Below are positions 1-8,403 of a stretch of DNA of 32,850 nt, in pieces. The notes beneath the pieces were generated by a model, which did no database searches, was not told the DNA's origin, and saw only the letters and a program-made list of their open reading frames with translations. The DNA lies in contig JAUSGZ010000035.1 of assembly GCA_030648715.1 (NCBI GenBank), positions 1 to 32,850 on the forward strand. Direction: 5' to 3'. The position numbers and the translations under genes are program-made. Each line of letters opens with the position of its first letter. Position 1 is the stretch's first letter. The DNA is from a bacterium. Lineage in GTDB: Bacteria; Patescibacteriota; Patescibacteriia; Buchananbacterales; GWA2-38-13.

Positions 1-789
1 ATCGGCCGGCCCTCCACCTATGCACCCACCATCGCCACGGTCATCAACCGCGGTTACGTGGAGAAGGTGGAAAAACGGCTGAAGCCGACCGACATCGGCG
101 AGCTGGTCTCGGATCTGCTGGTCAAGCACTTCCCCAACATCGTGGACTACCAGTTCACGGCTACCATTGAAGACGACCTGGACGCCATCGCCGAAGGCAA
201 ACACGGCTGGCAGCAGACCATCAAGGAATTCTACGGCCCGTTCGCCAAACAGCTGGAAGTAAAGACCCAGGAGCTGTCCAAAAAAGAGCTGACGGAAACC
301 GCATCGGGCGCGGTCTGTATGAAGTGCGGCAAGCCGATGGTCATCAAGATCGGCCGCTTCGGAAGATTTTTGGCCTGCAGCGGGTTCCCGGAATGCACCA
401 ATAAGGCGCCGCTGGACAAAGAAGGCAAGGCCCAGCCGCTCCAGTTGTTGGACGAGAAGTGCCCCCAGTGCGGTAAGCCGCTGACAAATCGCGTGGGTAG
501 ATTTGGACCGTTCGTCGGCTGCTCGGGCTACCCGGACTGCAAATACATCAAAAAAACCCCGTCCAAGGAGTACGGCGCGTGCCCGAAGTGCGGCAAGGGC
601 GTCATCGTTGCCAAGCGGTCGCGGCGCGGCGTGTTCTACGCCTGCAACGCGTACCCGGACTGCAAGAACGCCTACAACACCGAGCCGACCGGCGAGCGCT
701 GCACGACCTGCAAGGACCTGATGATCGCCGGCAAGGAAGCTCCTCGCTGCGGCAACAAGGAGTGCCCGACGCGCGCCAAGGCGGCATAG
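1..789 (+). CDS. topA: DNA topoisomerase I (type IA), C-terminal part, truncated by window start
   Basis: Frame 1 is open from base 1 (IGRPSTYAPTIATVINRGYVEK...). Followed by three topoisomerase zinc ribbons (CMKCGKP..CSGFPEC, CPQCGKP..CSGYPDC, CPKCGKG..CNAYPDC) and a terminal CxxC pair. Confidence 0.95.
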   Translation: MGRPSTYAPTIATVINRGYVEKVEKRLKPTDIGELVSDLLVKHFPNIVDYQFTATIEDDLDAIAEGKHGWQQTIKEFYGPFAKQLEVKTQELSKKELTETASGAVCMKCGKPMVIKIGRFGRFLACSGFPECTNKAPLDKEGKAQPLQLLDEKCPQCGKPLTNRVGRFGPFVGCSGYPDCKYIKKTPSKEYGACPKCGKGVIVAKRSRRGVFYACNAYPDCKNAYNTEPTGERCTTCKDLMIAGKEAPRCGNKECPTRAKAA

Positions 790-806
790 TATTGTCCGTG
801 ATACCA

Positions 807-832
807 AAAACCGGCCCCGAAGGGCCGGTTTT
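807..832. terminator. Bidirectional rho-independent terminator between convergent genes
   Basis: AAAACCGGCCC-CGAA-GGGCCGGTTTT hairpin, just after the topA stop and before the stop of the minus-strand gene. Confidence 0.85.
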
Positions 833-847
833 GAATCTACAGTTACG

Positions 848-1351
848 CTAGCTCGGTGACGGTGACGGTGACAGTGACGGCGTGGGTGTTGGCGTGGGAG
901 CGACGCACGGCGGCAAACTGTCAGCAGTTGAGTCGGTACCGAGAGCAGTCGCCGGAGCAGCAGGGCCGGGGCCGCTGCCGAACGCCCAATTGATATACGC
1001 CGTCACATCATTCACGTCACGCACGCCGTTGTCGTTGAAGTCAGCGGCATCGGCGCAGCTCAAGGTGATGGACGGCGGCGCTGCCACCGGCCGCAGCTGC
1101 GACAACGCGCGGCCCATCCTTTCAATTTCCTGCAGCGCCTCCTGCCGGTTCGTCGGCCCCCCCAGCACCCCGTCCCCATCCACGTCGCGGCGGATGAACT
1201 TCACCGACGTATTCGTATTCGTGTTCGTATTCGTATTGGTGGTATTCGTGTTCGTATTGGTCGCGGCCACCACGAGGGACGCGCCAACCGCCATGACGAG
1301 CGTGGCGCTGGCCACCGTCAGGCCGACGGCAATGAGGGAGCGTTGGGTCAT
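848..1351 (-). CDS. Secreted protein with Asn-Thr repeat linker, dockerin-like Ca-binding motifs and Pro/Ser/Thr tail
   Basis: N-terminal hydrophobic segment, NTNTNTTNTNTNTNTNT linker, DVDGDGVLG and DFNDNGVRDVNDVTAYINWAF EF-hand-like loops, PTPTPTPSLSPSPSPS C-terminus. Confidence 0.75.
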   Translation of the reverse strand: MTQRSLIAVGLTVASATLVMAVGASLVVAATNTNTNTTNTNTNTNTNTSVKFIRRDVDGDGVLGGPTNRQEALQEIERMGRALSQLRPVAAPPSITLSCADAADFNDNGVRDVNDVTAYINWAFGSGPGPAAPATALGTDSTADSLPPCVAPTPTPTPSLSPSPSPS

Positions 1352-1405
1352 AAAGTATGGGTTTAATCGCTAAAATTCATTATACCAAAGAATGCCAATC
1401 CTGTG

Positions 1406-2719
1406 CTAGGGGTATTGCGCACAACCTAGTGTATCGGCGGTCGGGTCGGGGCCGGGGGTGGTGGGACCGGGCAAGGTGATATTTCCCTCGCCCGTGAATA
1501 GATACCCCAGAGTGTTCTTGGCGTCGGCGATATCCAGTCTTCCATCGTCGTTGCTGTCGGCGGCGTCGTCGCACAGGAACTTGAGGTTAGGATCGACGAA
1601 CAGCACCTTGAGGGTAAAGATGGCGTCGCTGATGTCGAGGCCGCCGCTCCGGTTGGCATCGCCGCGGCGGAAGGTAACACAGCCTTCGTCAACCGTGCCA
1701 TCGCAATTATTATCAATGGTGTCACAAAGTTCTACCGCCTCGACATGCACCCCGCGATCAGTGTCATTACAATCGCACCGCTGCCACGAGGTAGTGCAGC
1801 TCTCGCTGCATGCGCTGTACCCATCGTCATCGGCATCCGTATCCACGTCTGTACACACGCCGGCATTTAGGCCGGTGCATGTATACGTATCATCGGAGCA
1901 CGCATCAAGATCGCTCGCACCCGCCACATCGCATCGCTGGTCCGGTTCATCAACCGCGCCATCGCAATCATTATCTTTCAGATCACACCACTCGAGATTA
2001 TTCGGATGCATCCTCCAGTCCGCATCATTACAATCTGTTGCGTCGCCAAGACTGCATCCCCTGCTCCCGGGAGACCCGTAGCCATCGCGGTCAGCATCTT
2101 GACACGGAAGATGGGAGCAAGTCGGCCCGACGCCAAGCTCGGAAGCGCAGTTCAATCCCGCGAGCAGGTCGCCGGAGCCGGCCTCTAAACGGAAATGAAT
2201 CTCATACTTCCGGGGATTGCCCTGGCCCAACGCGCTGTCGCCCTGCCGGTACGCATAATTACAGGGAAGATCGGCAGTCTGGCAAGAACGATCGTTATTC
2301 GGCGCGGCCGCGGAGCCACTGGGGTCCCGCGGGGCAACCGCCAGAAGGACGGGCTCCATGCACTCGGTATCAAACTCCCATCCGAGGCGGCCGAAGCAAC
2401 CATAACCGTTCGGCGGATTGCCGATCTCCCCATCCCCCCAATGGGCAAAGGGGTAAGAATTCTTGTCGGCAAAATAGATTTCCATGACTGCCTGAATAGC
2501 GCGCACATCGCCGATACGCTGCGTATCGCGCTCTGCCGGACCCGCCGGAACAGCCGCGATACGAAATATATTTTGCCGCTGCGGACCGACGAATCCGGCG
2601 ACCGCCATCATGCCGCCAGCAAACGACAGGGCCACTGCGGTTACCGCAAGCACGGCGGCAGCGGCGACCGTCGTTCCGGTTCGGGTGGCAGTCTGCGTGG
2701 CCAAAAATGGACGTGGCAT
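1406..2719 (-). CDS. Secreted/anchored protein: pilin-like helix motif, MopE-type metal-binding repeats, C-terminal dockerin-like pair
   Basis: RDTQRIGDVRAIQAVMEIYFADKNSYPF; repeated DCNDxD...E.CDxxDNDCDGxVDE motifs; FRRGDANRSGGLDISDAIFTL..LCDDAADSNDDGRLDIADAKNTLGYLF; terminal PGPTTPGPDPTADTLGCAQYP. Confidence 0.8.
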   Translation of the reverse strand: MPRPFLATQTATRTGTTVAAAAVLAVTAVALSFAGGMMAVAGFVGPQRQNIFRIAAVPAGPAERDTQRIGDVRAIQAVMEIYFADKNSYPFAHWGDGEIGNPPNGYGCFGRLGWEFDTECMEPVLLAVAPRDPSGSAAAPNNDRSCQTADLPCNYAYRQGDSALGQGNPRKYEIHFRLEAGSGDLLAGLNCASELGVGPTCSHLPCQDADRDGYGSPGSRGCSLGDATDCNDADWRMHPNNLEWCDLKDNDCDGAVDEPDQRCDVAGASDLDACSDDTYTCTGLNAGVCTDVDTDADDDGYSACSESCTTSWQRCDCNDTDRGVHVEAVELCDTIDNNCDGTVDEGCVTFRRGDANRSGGLDISDAIFTLKVLFVDPNLKFLCDDAADSNDDGRLDIADAKNTLGYLFTGEGNITLPGPTTPGPDPTADTLGCAQYP

Positions 2720-2763
2720 GTTATTTTTCGTTAATTAACAATTTTAGCGCTTGGCCACCTCGG

Positions 2764-4866
2764 CTAGGGGTACTGCGCACACCCTAACGGGTCTGCGGTC
2801 GGGTCGGGGCCGGGGGTGGTAGGGCCGGGTGATGGTATCTCGGGTCCGCCAGCAAACATATAATTCAATGCAGCGATCGCATCCTGGGTTTGAATCTGGC
2901 TGTTGTCATCGGCGTCGGCGGCGTCCAGGCAGCTGGGCTGGGCCCCGCCCGGAAGCAGACTACCAAGGATAAAGATGGGGTCCGAGATATCCACTGCCCC
3001 ATCAACGTTGGCGTCGCCGCGGCGGAACTGCGGTTCTACTTTCGGCGGCGCGGGAAAGGCAGATGGATCGCGGTATTCGTACCATGCGGTGCGATGCAGG
3101 TCGTGACGGTGCATTGGCCAGGGGGCAACGTACCGTCCGACCGCACTCTGGGGGAAGGTCAGTGCGATGGCCATTCTCGGATCGCAGATACCTCGAACGC
3201 CATTACAGATATCCCAGCTGCCCAAAAAAACACTTTCCGGCGTTCCAGAGCCGTCGATGTCCGCAATGGATCCGCCCTGCCAGACAGCATACCCATCCGG
3301 CACCGGGTAGGACCACAGCGTTGTTCCCGAACGCCCATCGCGAACATCAATACGGGACCCATCGCTCATCACGATCTCAAGTTTCCCGTCCCCCGTCAGA
3401 TCAGCCACGGAAAGGGGTGCAAAAGTACAATTATTAACGCCCTGCGACCAGAGCTCTTGACCGCGAGCATCAAAGAGTCCGAGTTTCACTGCAAATCCGG
3501 CTGCGGCATCACCGTAGCAAGCGACGTACTCTGGGGTATCCTCCCCCGTATTCACGATCATGTTGCCGACGGCACCCACATGAAGATAGCTCCTGCCTTG
3601 ATGCGTCAAATTCACGTTGTACGTATTTTGTTGCCAGAGAATTTCTCCTATTGGGCGGAGCAAAGCCACCTGACTATCCAGCGCGGTGGGTTTGAGATGA
3701 TCTTCAAAGGCAACCCGATAGTAGGGCGTCGCAATGATCTCCAGATCGGCCGAGCCGTAACCAAAGTCGGCGGTTGCCAGCTGATCAAAACCCACGTGTT
3801 GTGATGTGTTATACTTGTCGCTCAAAAATTGACGCCAGCGCAGGCTGCCATCGTGGCCGAGACGAAATACGGCAGTGCCGCAGAGTTTGCGCTGCCCGGC
3901 GTAAATGATACCCCCTTCTCCGACAGCGATCTGGTCGTCCGCGCCAATGCCCTCGGTGAGCGGAAAATCCACGATCTGCGGATCGTTGACGTTCAGCATA
4001 CCGTCCCGCAAAACCTCCTGGTCCTCGACGCAATCACAGCCCATGAAAACGACGTCAGGGAACCGGTCGCCATCGAGCTGTGGCGTCATCGGGCGTGAGA
4101 TACATTCGTCCCCGCTCACCCAACTATCGTGGTGATGGTCCAGGTCATACCGCCACAACAAAGTACCTTTCTGATTCGCAGCGGGCAGGCCGCTGACGGC
4201 AAACACGCTTTCAATATCAACCACTTTGCCATCGAGAGTAGCCTTGTAGACCCCGGTTACCACAAAATCCTTCCGGCCATCGCCGTTCAGGTCGGTCACC
4301 GCCGGTGAAGAATAAAGGACTGAAAAGTCGGTTGCAAACTTATACGAAATGATGACGTCACCATCCCTCTCAGTGAGTAGGAGGGTACCGCGCTCGATAT
4401 TCACTATTTCATTCTGTCCATCGCCATCCCAATCCACGGGTGTCCCGGTCTGACTATTTGCGATGGCGACCTCGTTGGCGCGTGCGAACCGCTTGCCCTG
4501 GCTGGAGAGCAGCAGGAGGTTTTTGGGTTCATCAACGAACGTACCGATCTGGTCGCCGACGACCTCCAGACCCGACGGCACGCCAAGGACCAGGGGCGCA
4601 ATGTCCGCGAGTGAAACGGGGTCATCAAATCCGGTATAATCTTCAAAGGAAAACTGCCATAAGGTTGAGCCAAAGACCGGCGCTGCCCCGCCGCCCACAG
4701 CCGCGATACGCACGACCCGCTTCGGCGCTACCGCTAGCCCGCCCGCCACCGCCATCATGCCGCCAGCAAACGACAGGGCCACTGCGGTTACCGCAAGCAC
4801 CGCGGCTGCGGCGACAGTCGTTCCGGTTCGGGTGGCAGTCTGCGTGGCCAAAAATGGACGTGGCAT
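2764..4866 (-). CDS. Secreted FG-GAP/VCBS beta-propeller protein with C-terminal dockerin-like pair
   Basis: N-terminus identical to the 1406-2719 product (MPRPFLATQTATRTGTTVAAAAVLAVTAVALSFAGGMMAVAG). DxDGDGxxEIV/DLNGDGRKDFVV/DLTGDGKLEIVMSDG repeats, then FRRGDANVDGAVDISD and PGPTTPGPDPTADPLGCAQYP. Confidence 0.85.
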   Translation of the reverse strand: MPRPFLATQTATRTGTTVAAAAVLAVTAVALSFAGGMMAVAGGLAVAPKRVVRIAAVGGGAAPVFGSTLWQFSFEDYTGFDDPVSLADIAPLVLGVPSGLEVVGDQIGTFVDEPKNLLLLSSQGKRFARANEVAIANSQTGTPVDWDGDGQNEIVNIERGTLLLTERDGDVIISYKFATDFSVLYSSPAVTDLNGDGRKDFVVTGVYKATLDGKVVDIESVFAVSGLPAANQKGTLLWRYDLDHHHDSWVSGDECISRPMTPQLDGDRFPDVVFMGCDCVEDQEVLRDGMLNVNDPQIVDFPLTEGIGADDQIAVGEGGIIYAGQRKLCGTAVFRLGHDGSLRWRQFLSDKYNTSQHVGFDQLATADFGYGSADLEIIATPYYRVAFEDHLKPTALDSQVALLRPIGEILWQQNTYNVNLTHQGRSYLHVGAVGNMIVNTGEDTPEYVACYGDAAAGFAVKLGLFDARGQELWSQGVNNCTFAPLSVADLTGDGKLEIVMSDGSRIDVRDGRSGTTLWSYPVPDGYAVWQGGSIADIDGSGTPESVFLGSWDICNGVRGICDPRMAIALTFPQSAVGRYVAPWPMHRHDLHRTAWYEYRDPSAFPAPPKVEPQFRRGDANVDGAVDISDPIFILGSLLPGGAQPSCLDAADADDNSQIQTQDAIAALNYMFAGGPEIPSPGPTTPGPDPTADPLGCAQYP

Positions 4867-4911
4867 GTTATTTTTCGTTAATTTACAATATTTAGCGCTT
4901 GGCCACCTCGG

Positions 4912-7900
4912 CTAGGGGTACTGGGCGCACCCCAGAGGGTCGGCCGTGGGGTCAGGGCCAGGGGTGGTGGGACCGGGTAGGGGTGGCTCCGTCACGGTGA
5001 CGCTGAATAAGTACAGCAAGTTACGGATGGGATCGCCGATATCCAGCGCCCCGTCGTCGTTGGCGTCGGCGGCGTCGTCGCAGGGCGGCTCTGGCCCCGT
5101 CAGAAAGAGGTCGGTCAACAGATAGACCACATCGGTGAGCTCCACGCTGCCCTTGGCATCGGCGTCGCCGCGGCGGAACGTCGGCAGCGGTACCGCCGCC
5201 GTGATGGCGGCCGAAGGCGCCGAAGACCCGAAACTGTCTTCCAGCCGCACCCGGTATTCGTAGGAGCCGCCGGCCAGCACCTGCACGTCCGTGAACGTGG
5301 TATGGTCGACGGTCAGCGTCTGGTACGGGCGGAAGTCACCCACCCCGTTGTCGCGCCGATCCACGACCGCGAGCGCGTCCGCGCTGCCGCTCGCCTGCCA
5401 CTGCAACGTCACCCGGTCTGGCTTGACCTCGCTGGCGGTTAGCCCCGTGGGGGCCGCGGGCGGCAGCGATGGGCCTTCGTAGCGGACCGCTTCCCCGATC
5501 AGGAACGGCCGAACCTGCTTGATGATCAGCTGTTGATTCCACCACGCTGACCCCACGTACTTGAACTCAAGGTCAAATATCACTTGCTCCGGCTTATATG
5601 GCCCCAGCGCCACCGGGAACTGTCCATCGATCATCTGCAACGTGTTGTAGAAATTCTGCGCATTACTCGAGTTGAGGATGGTGTCGTTGGGGTCGTCGGG
5701 CCCCGTCAACGAGGAGCGCCGCACCAAACGCGCCACCGCGCTCTGCCGGCCAGAATCATATTCGAGACGCGTCGTTTCGGCCACCGTCCCGGCGGGCGGG
5801 TCGACCACGCTGACCTCTCCCCACTGCGCATTGACGACATAATACTTATTGAAGGGTTGCCCCGGTACCATCGGGAGGGGCTGTACCTTCATCGGATCAC
5901 CAGTGAACGCCACGCCATTGGCCAGTTCATCAGGGATGCCGGTACTGACCAAGAGCGCCATTGCCGAGCGATCCTGCGGCAGCTGGTAGTAGCCGCGCTC
6001 CTCCCAGGCACGCGGCAGGAAGCTGGACATCCACACCTTGCGTAGCGCCCGCTCGATGGTTTCCTCATGGTCCTCGGCGGGGTCGCAGGTGGCCACCGTA
6101 TCCGCGTCCACCTGGTCGGGCAGGCAGACGGTCGTGGACTCGTACAGCCCGGCCCCATTGAACTCCAACCCATCCTCCATATTCGACGACGAGCGGAATC
6201 GGACCTGCACGTTAACGCCCGTATCTTTGGTTTTCCCGGTGGTCAGACTGGCATTCCAGAGGGTCGCAACGCGCACTTTCAGCGCCAGCGCCAGCGTGGG
6301 ATCGATGGTACCGTACTTGCGGCCATACTCGTAGAACGCATTCAGGCACTTGGCCCGCACGGCGGAGCTGCTCATAAAGGTCGGGCTGCCGAGTACGCGC
6401 TGGATGAAGTCATTGTACGTAACCCCTGCGTAGCGGCACTGGCTTGGGAATGATGAGGTATCAACGATCGTACTGGTCCGCATGAAGTCGTAGAAGTAAC
6501 TGAACGGAACGCCAAACGCTTCGACCTGCTGAGAACTGGGTAGGAAAGCGTACAGTTTCGCCAAATTGGACGCCTTGCCGCCGAAACGGCTGAAGCGCGA
6601 GGTCGGCGCATCGGTCATTTCCCGCACACGATCAAACCCCCGGTATGTCTGGTTCGTGGGTTGCGGGGGCTTGAGGCGCGGCTGGTGGGCATTCCACCAT
6701 GCCTGCGCTTCCGCGAGGCTGGCAGAAGCGACATCGTAGCCGTCTTCGCGGACGGTCATCTTGACGAGCTGCCCATCCTTGGCCCGGAGTGCCGTCAAGT
6801 CTTTCACAAAGGCATTGGGCGTATTGCGGCGCGCCGCCCGAAGCGCCAGGTGGCTGGCGTGGGTGGACTGGCACGTTCCCGTCATGGTACCCGCGACCGG
6901 CGTTTCGACGTCGAACGGTGCTTGTTCGAATACCAGGAAGTCCTGCCAGCTTAACCCGTTCGTTTGGTGGAGCTCCTCGTAGGTCGCGGGGGTCAAAATA
7001 CGAACGGTCCCGTACGCCGTGCCTATGGTATACGCTTCGTAGGGTATGTCCACGCATTCGCTGTCTCCGAAATCGATGGGAAATTCCGCAATATCCTTCC
7101 ATTTTTTGGCTTCCGTCAACTGATCGGGGTTACCAAACCATCCTGCGGTTGGCACATACACCAGCTGACTTCCCCTGACAAACGTGGCTTTCAGCTGGTC
7201 GTAGGCCTGCTTGACCTGCTCATAGGTGAAGATGCCGCTGCGCGAAAACAATGAAAAGCGGTAGAAATTATCCAATGCTCCCTGCCAGATGCTGGCTTCA
7301 ATGTACTTGCCGCCGACACCAAACAGGTTCTGGGGGTTGTCCGGCGACTCCGGGTCGGTCGACAGCGCGGCCGCCAGCTCGGGAAACGCGTTCACGAATA
7401 CGGAAAAATGCCATGGGCCGAAATCCTGACTGGCGTAGATCACCTGCGTCGGACACGCGATGCCTTGCGCCGCGAACCCGGCGCACCAGTCATCGACAGC
7501 AGGATGTATGGGCACGACAGCGATCAAACGGTTGAAATCGCCTCGCAGGTCATAGCTGATCAGCGAGTGCAATTCTTCTTCGGTGCGAATGTCGTAGGTC
7601 CACAGCTGTTCGGAAAATATGGGAAAACTGGGGTCGGTCCACGCACGCGATGCGAGTTGTTGAGGTGTATTCAGGGCATCCGGGTAGTAATAGAGGGGCG
7701 CGGTGAAACCGATTTTCCCGGACAACGCCGTATGCAGATAGCGCACCTCATCGTACGGCAGCACCTCAATATCGCCGTAGGCATAGAAGGTATCGCCGCG
7801 GAAGTAATCAAAGCCATACTTGTCGGGCGCCCGCTTCGTACGGTACACCGCACATTGGTAATAGACCCGCTGTGCCGGGTCGCCGGTCATGGTATGCCAC

Positions 7901-8364
7901 TGATTGGCGCTGACGCCGCCAAATGCCTCCGGGTAGAGTTGCTTGAGCGCCGCGAGAACGTCTGCCTGCTCGACCACTCGTAGGAACAGCGGCGTCCTCA
8001 AACAGTTCTCATGCGGCTGGCAAAATTCTTCCGCTGCCGGAAATTTCGGTACAATGCACGCCACGGCTTGACCGCGACGGTACTGATGCAGAATAGACAG
8101 ATCCTGGATTGGGTCCGGGGGCGGCACCGCCAAACGGTCAAAATCATTCACCGTAACCAGCTGGCTGGCGGTACAGCTGGCAGCATCCGAGCATGACGCC
8201 ACCGCCATCCGCACCCGCCCGCCGAACGCCTCGTAGCCGGCTACCACCGCCATCATCCCCAGCGCGAACGACATCGCCAGCGCCGACACGGTCACCATTA
8301 ACGACGCAACGACCAAGATGCTGGTCTGCAATTTCACTCGCAGGAGGATATTGGGCTCCGACAT
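4912..8364 (-). CDS. Large secreted PEP-synthase/PPDK-like protein (swivel-His-like segment, PEP/pyruvate-binding ATP-grasp, fibronectin type III, dockerin-like pair)
   Basis: N-terminal hydrophobic segment; ETPVAGTMTGTCQSTHASHLALRAARRNTPNAF (phosphohistidine-domain-like); FGGKASNLAKL and VRFRSSSNMEDGLEFNGAGLYES (PPDK N-domain-like); FnIII PAAPTGLTASEVKPDRVTLQWQ; FRRGDADAKGSVELTDVVY..DAADANDDGALDIGD; shared tail. Confidence 0.8.
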   Translation of the reverse strand: MSEPNILLRVKLQTSILVVASLMVTVSALAMSFALGMMAVVAGYEAFGGRVRMAVASCSDAASCTASQLVTVNDFDRLAVPPPDPIQDLSILHQYRRGQAVACIVPKFPAAEEFCQPHENCLRTPLFLRVVEQADVLAALKQLYPEAFGGVSANQWHTMTGDPAQRVYYQCAVYRTKRAPDKYGFDYFRGDTFYAYGDIEVLPYDEVRYLHTALSGKIGFTAPLYYYPDALNTPQQLASRAWTDPSFPIFSEQLWTYDIRTEEELHSLISYDLRGDFNRLIAVVPIHPAVDDWCAGFAAQGIACPTQVIYASQDFGPWHFSVFVNAFPELAAALSTDPESPDNPQNLFGVGGKYIEASIWQGALDNFYRFSLFSRSGIFTYEQVKQAYDQLKATFVRGSQLVYVPTAGWFGNPDQLTEAKKWKDIAEFPIDFGDSECVDIPYEAYTIGTAYGTVRILTPATYEELHQTNGLSWQDFLVFEQAPFDVETPVAGTMTGTCQSTHASHLALRAARRNTPNAFVKDLTALRAKDGQLVKMTVREDGYDVASASLAEAQAWWNAHQPRLKPPQPTNQTYRGFDRVREMTDAPTSRFSRFGGKASNLAKLYAFLPSSQQVEAFGVPFSYFYDFMRTSTIVDTSSFPSQCRYAGVTYNDFIQRVLGSPTFMSSSAVRAKCLNAFYEYGRKYGTIDPTLALALKVRVATLWNASLTTGKTKDTGVNVQVRFRSSSNMEDGLEFNGAGLYESTTVCLPDQVDADTVATCDPAEDHEETIERALRKVWMSSFLPRAWEERGYYQLPQDRSAMALLVSTGIPDELANGVAFTGDPMKVQPLPMVPGQPFNKYYVVNAQWGEVSVVDPPAGTVAETTRLEYDSGRQSAVARLVRRSSLTGPDDPNDTILNSSNAQNFYNTLQMIDGQFPVALGPYKPEQVIFDLEFKYVGSAWWNQQLIIKQVRPFLIGEAVRYEGPSLPPAAPTGLTASEVKPDRVTLQWQASGSADALAVVDRRDNGVGDFRPYQTLTVDHTTFTDVQVLAGGSYEYRVRLEDSFGSSAPSAAITAAVPLPTFRRGDADAKGSVELTDVVYLLTDLFLTGPEPPCDDAADANDDGALDIGDPIRNLLYLFSVTVTEPPLPGPTTPGPDPTADPLGCAQYP

Positions 8365-8380
8365 ATCAGCTCTCTATAGA

Positions 8381-8403
8381 AAAACCTCCGCCGGAGCGGA
8401 GGA
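8381..8403 (-). terminator. Hairpin with T-tract on minus strand after the AAA+ gene
   Basis: Minus strand reads CCTCCGC-TCCG-GCGGAGG followed by TTTTTC; it abuts the stop codon of 8404-9363. Confidence 0.75.

Noticed and set aside
1406-1470. PEP-CTERM or LPXTG sorting signal in the shared C-terminal tails
   Set aside because: No hydrophobic helix or terminal basic cluster follows the PGPTTPGPDPTAD motif.
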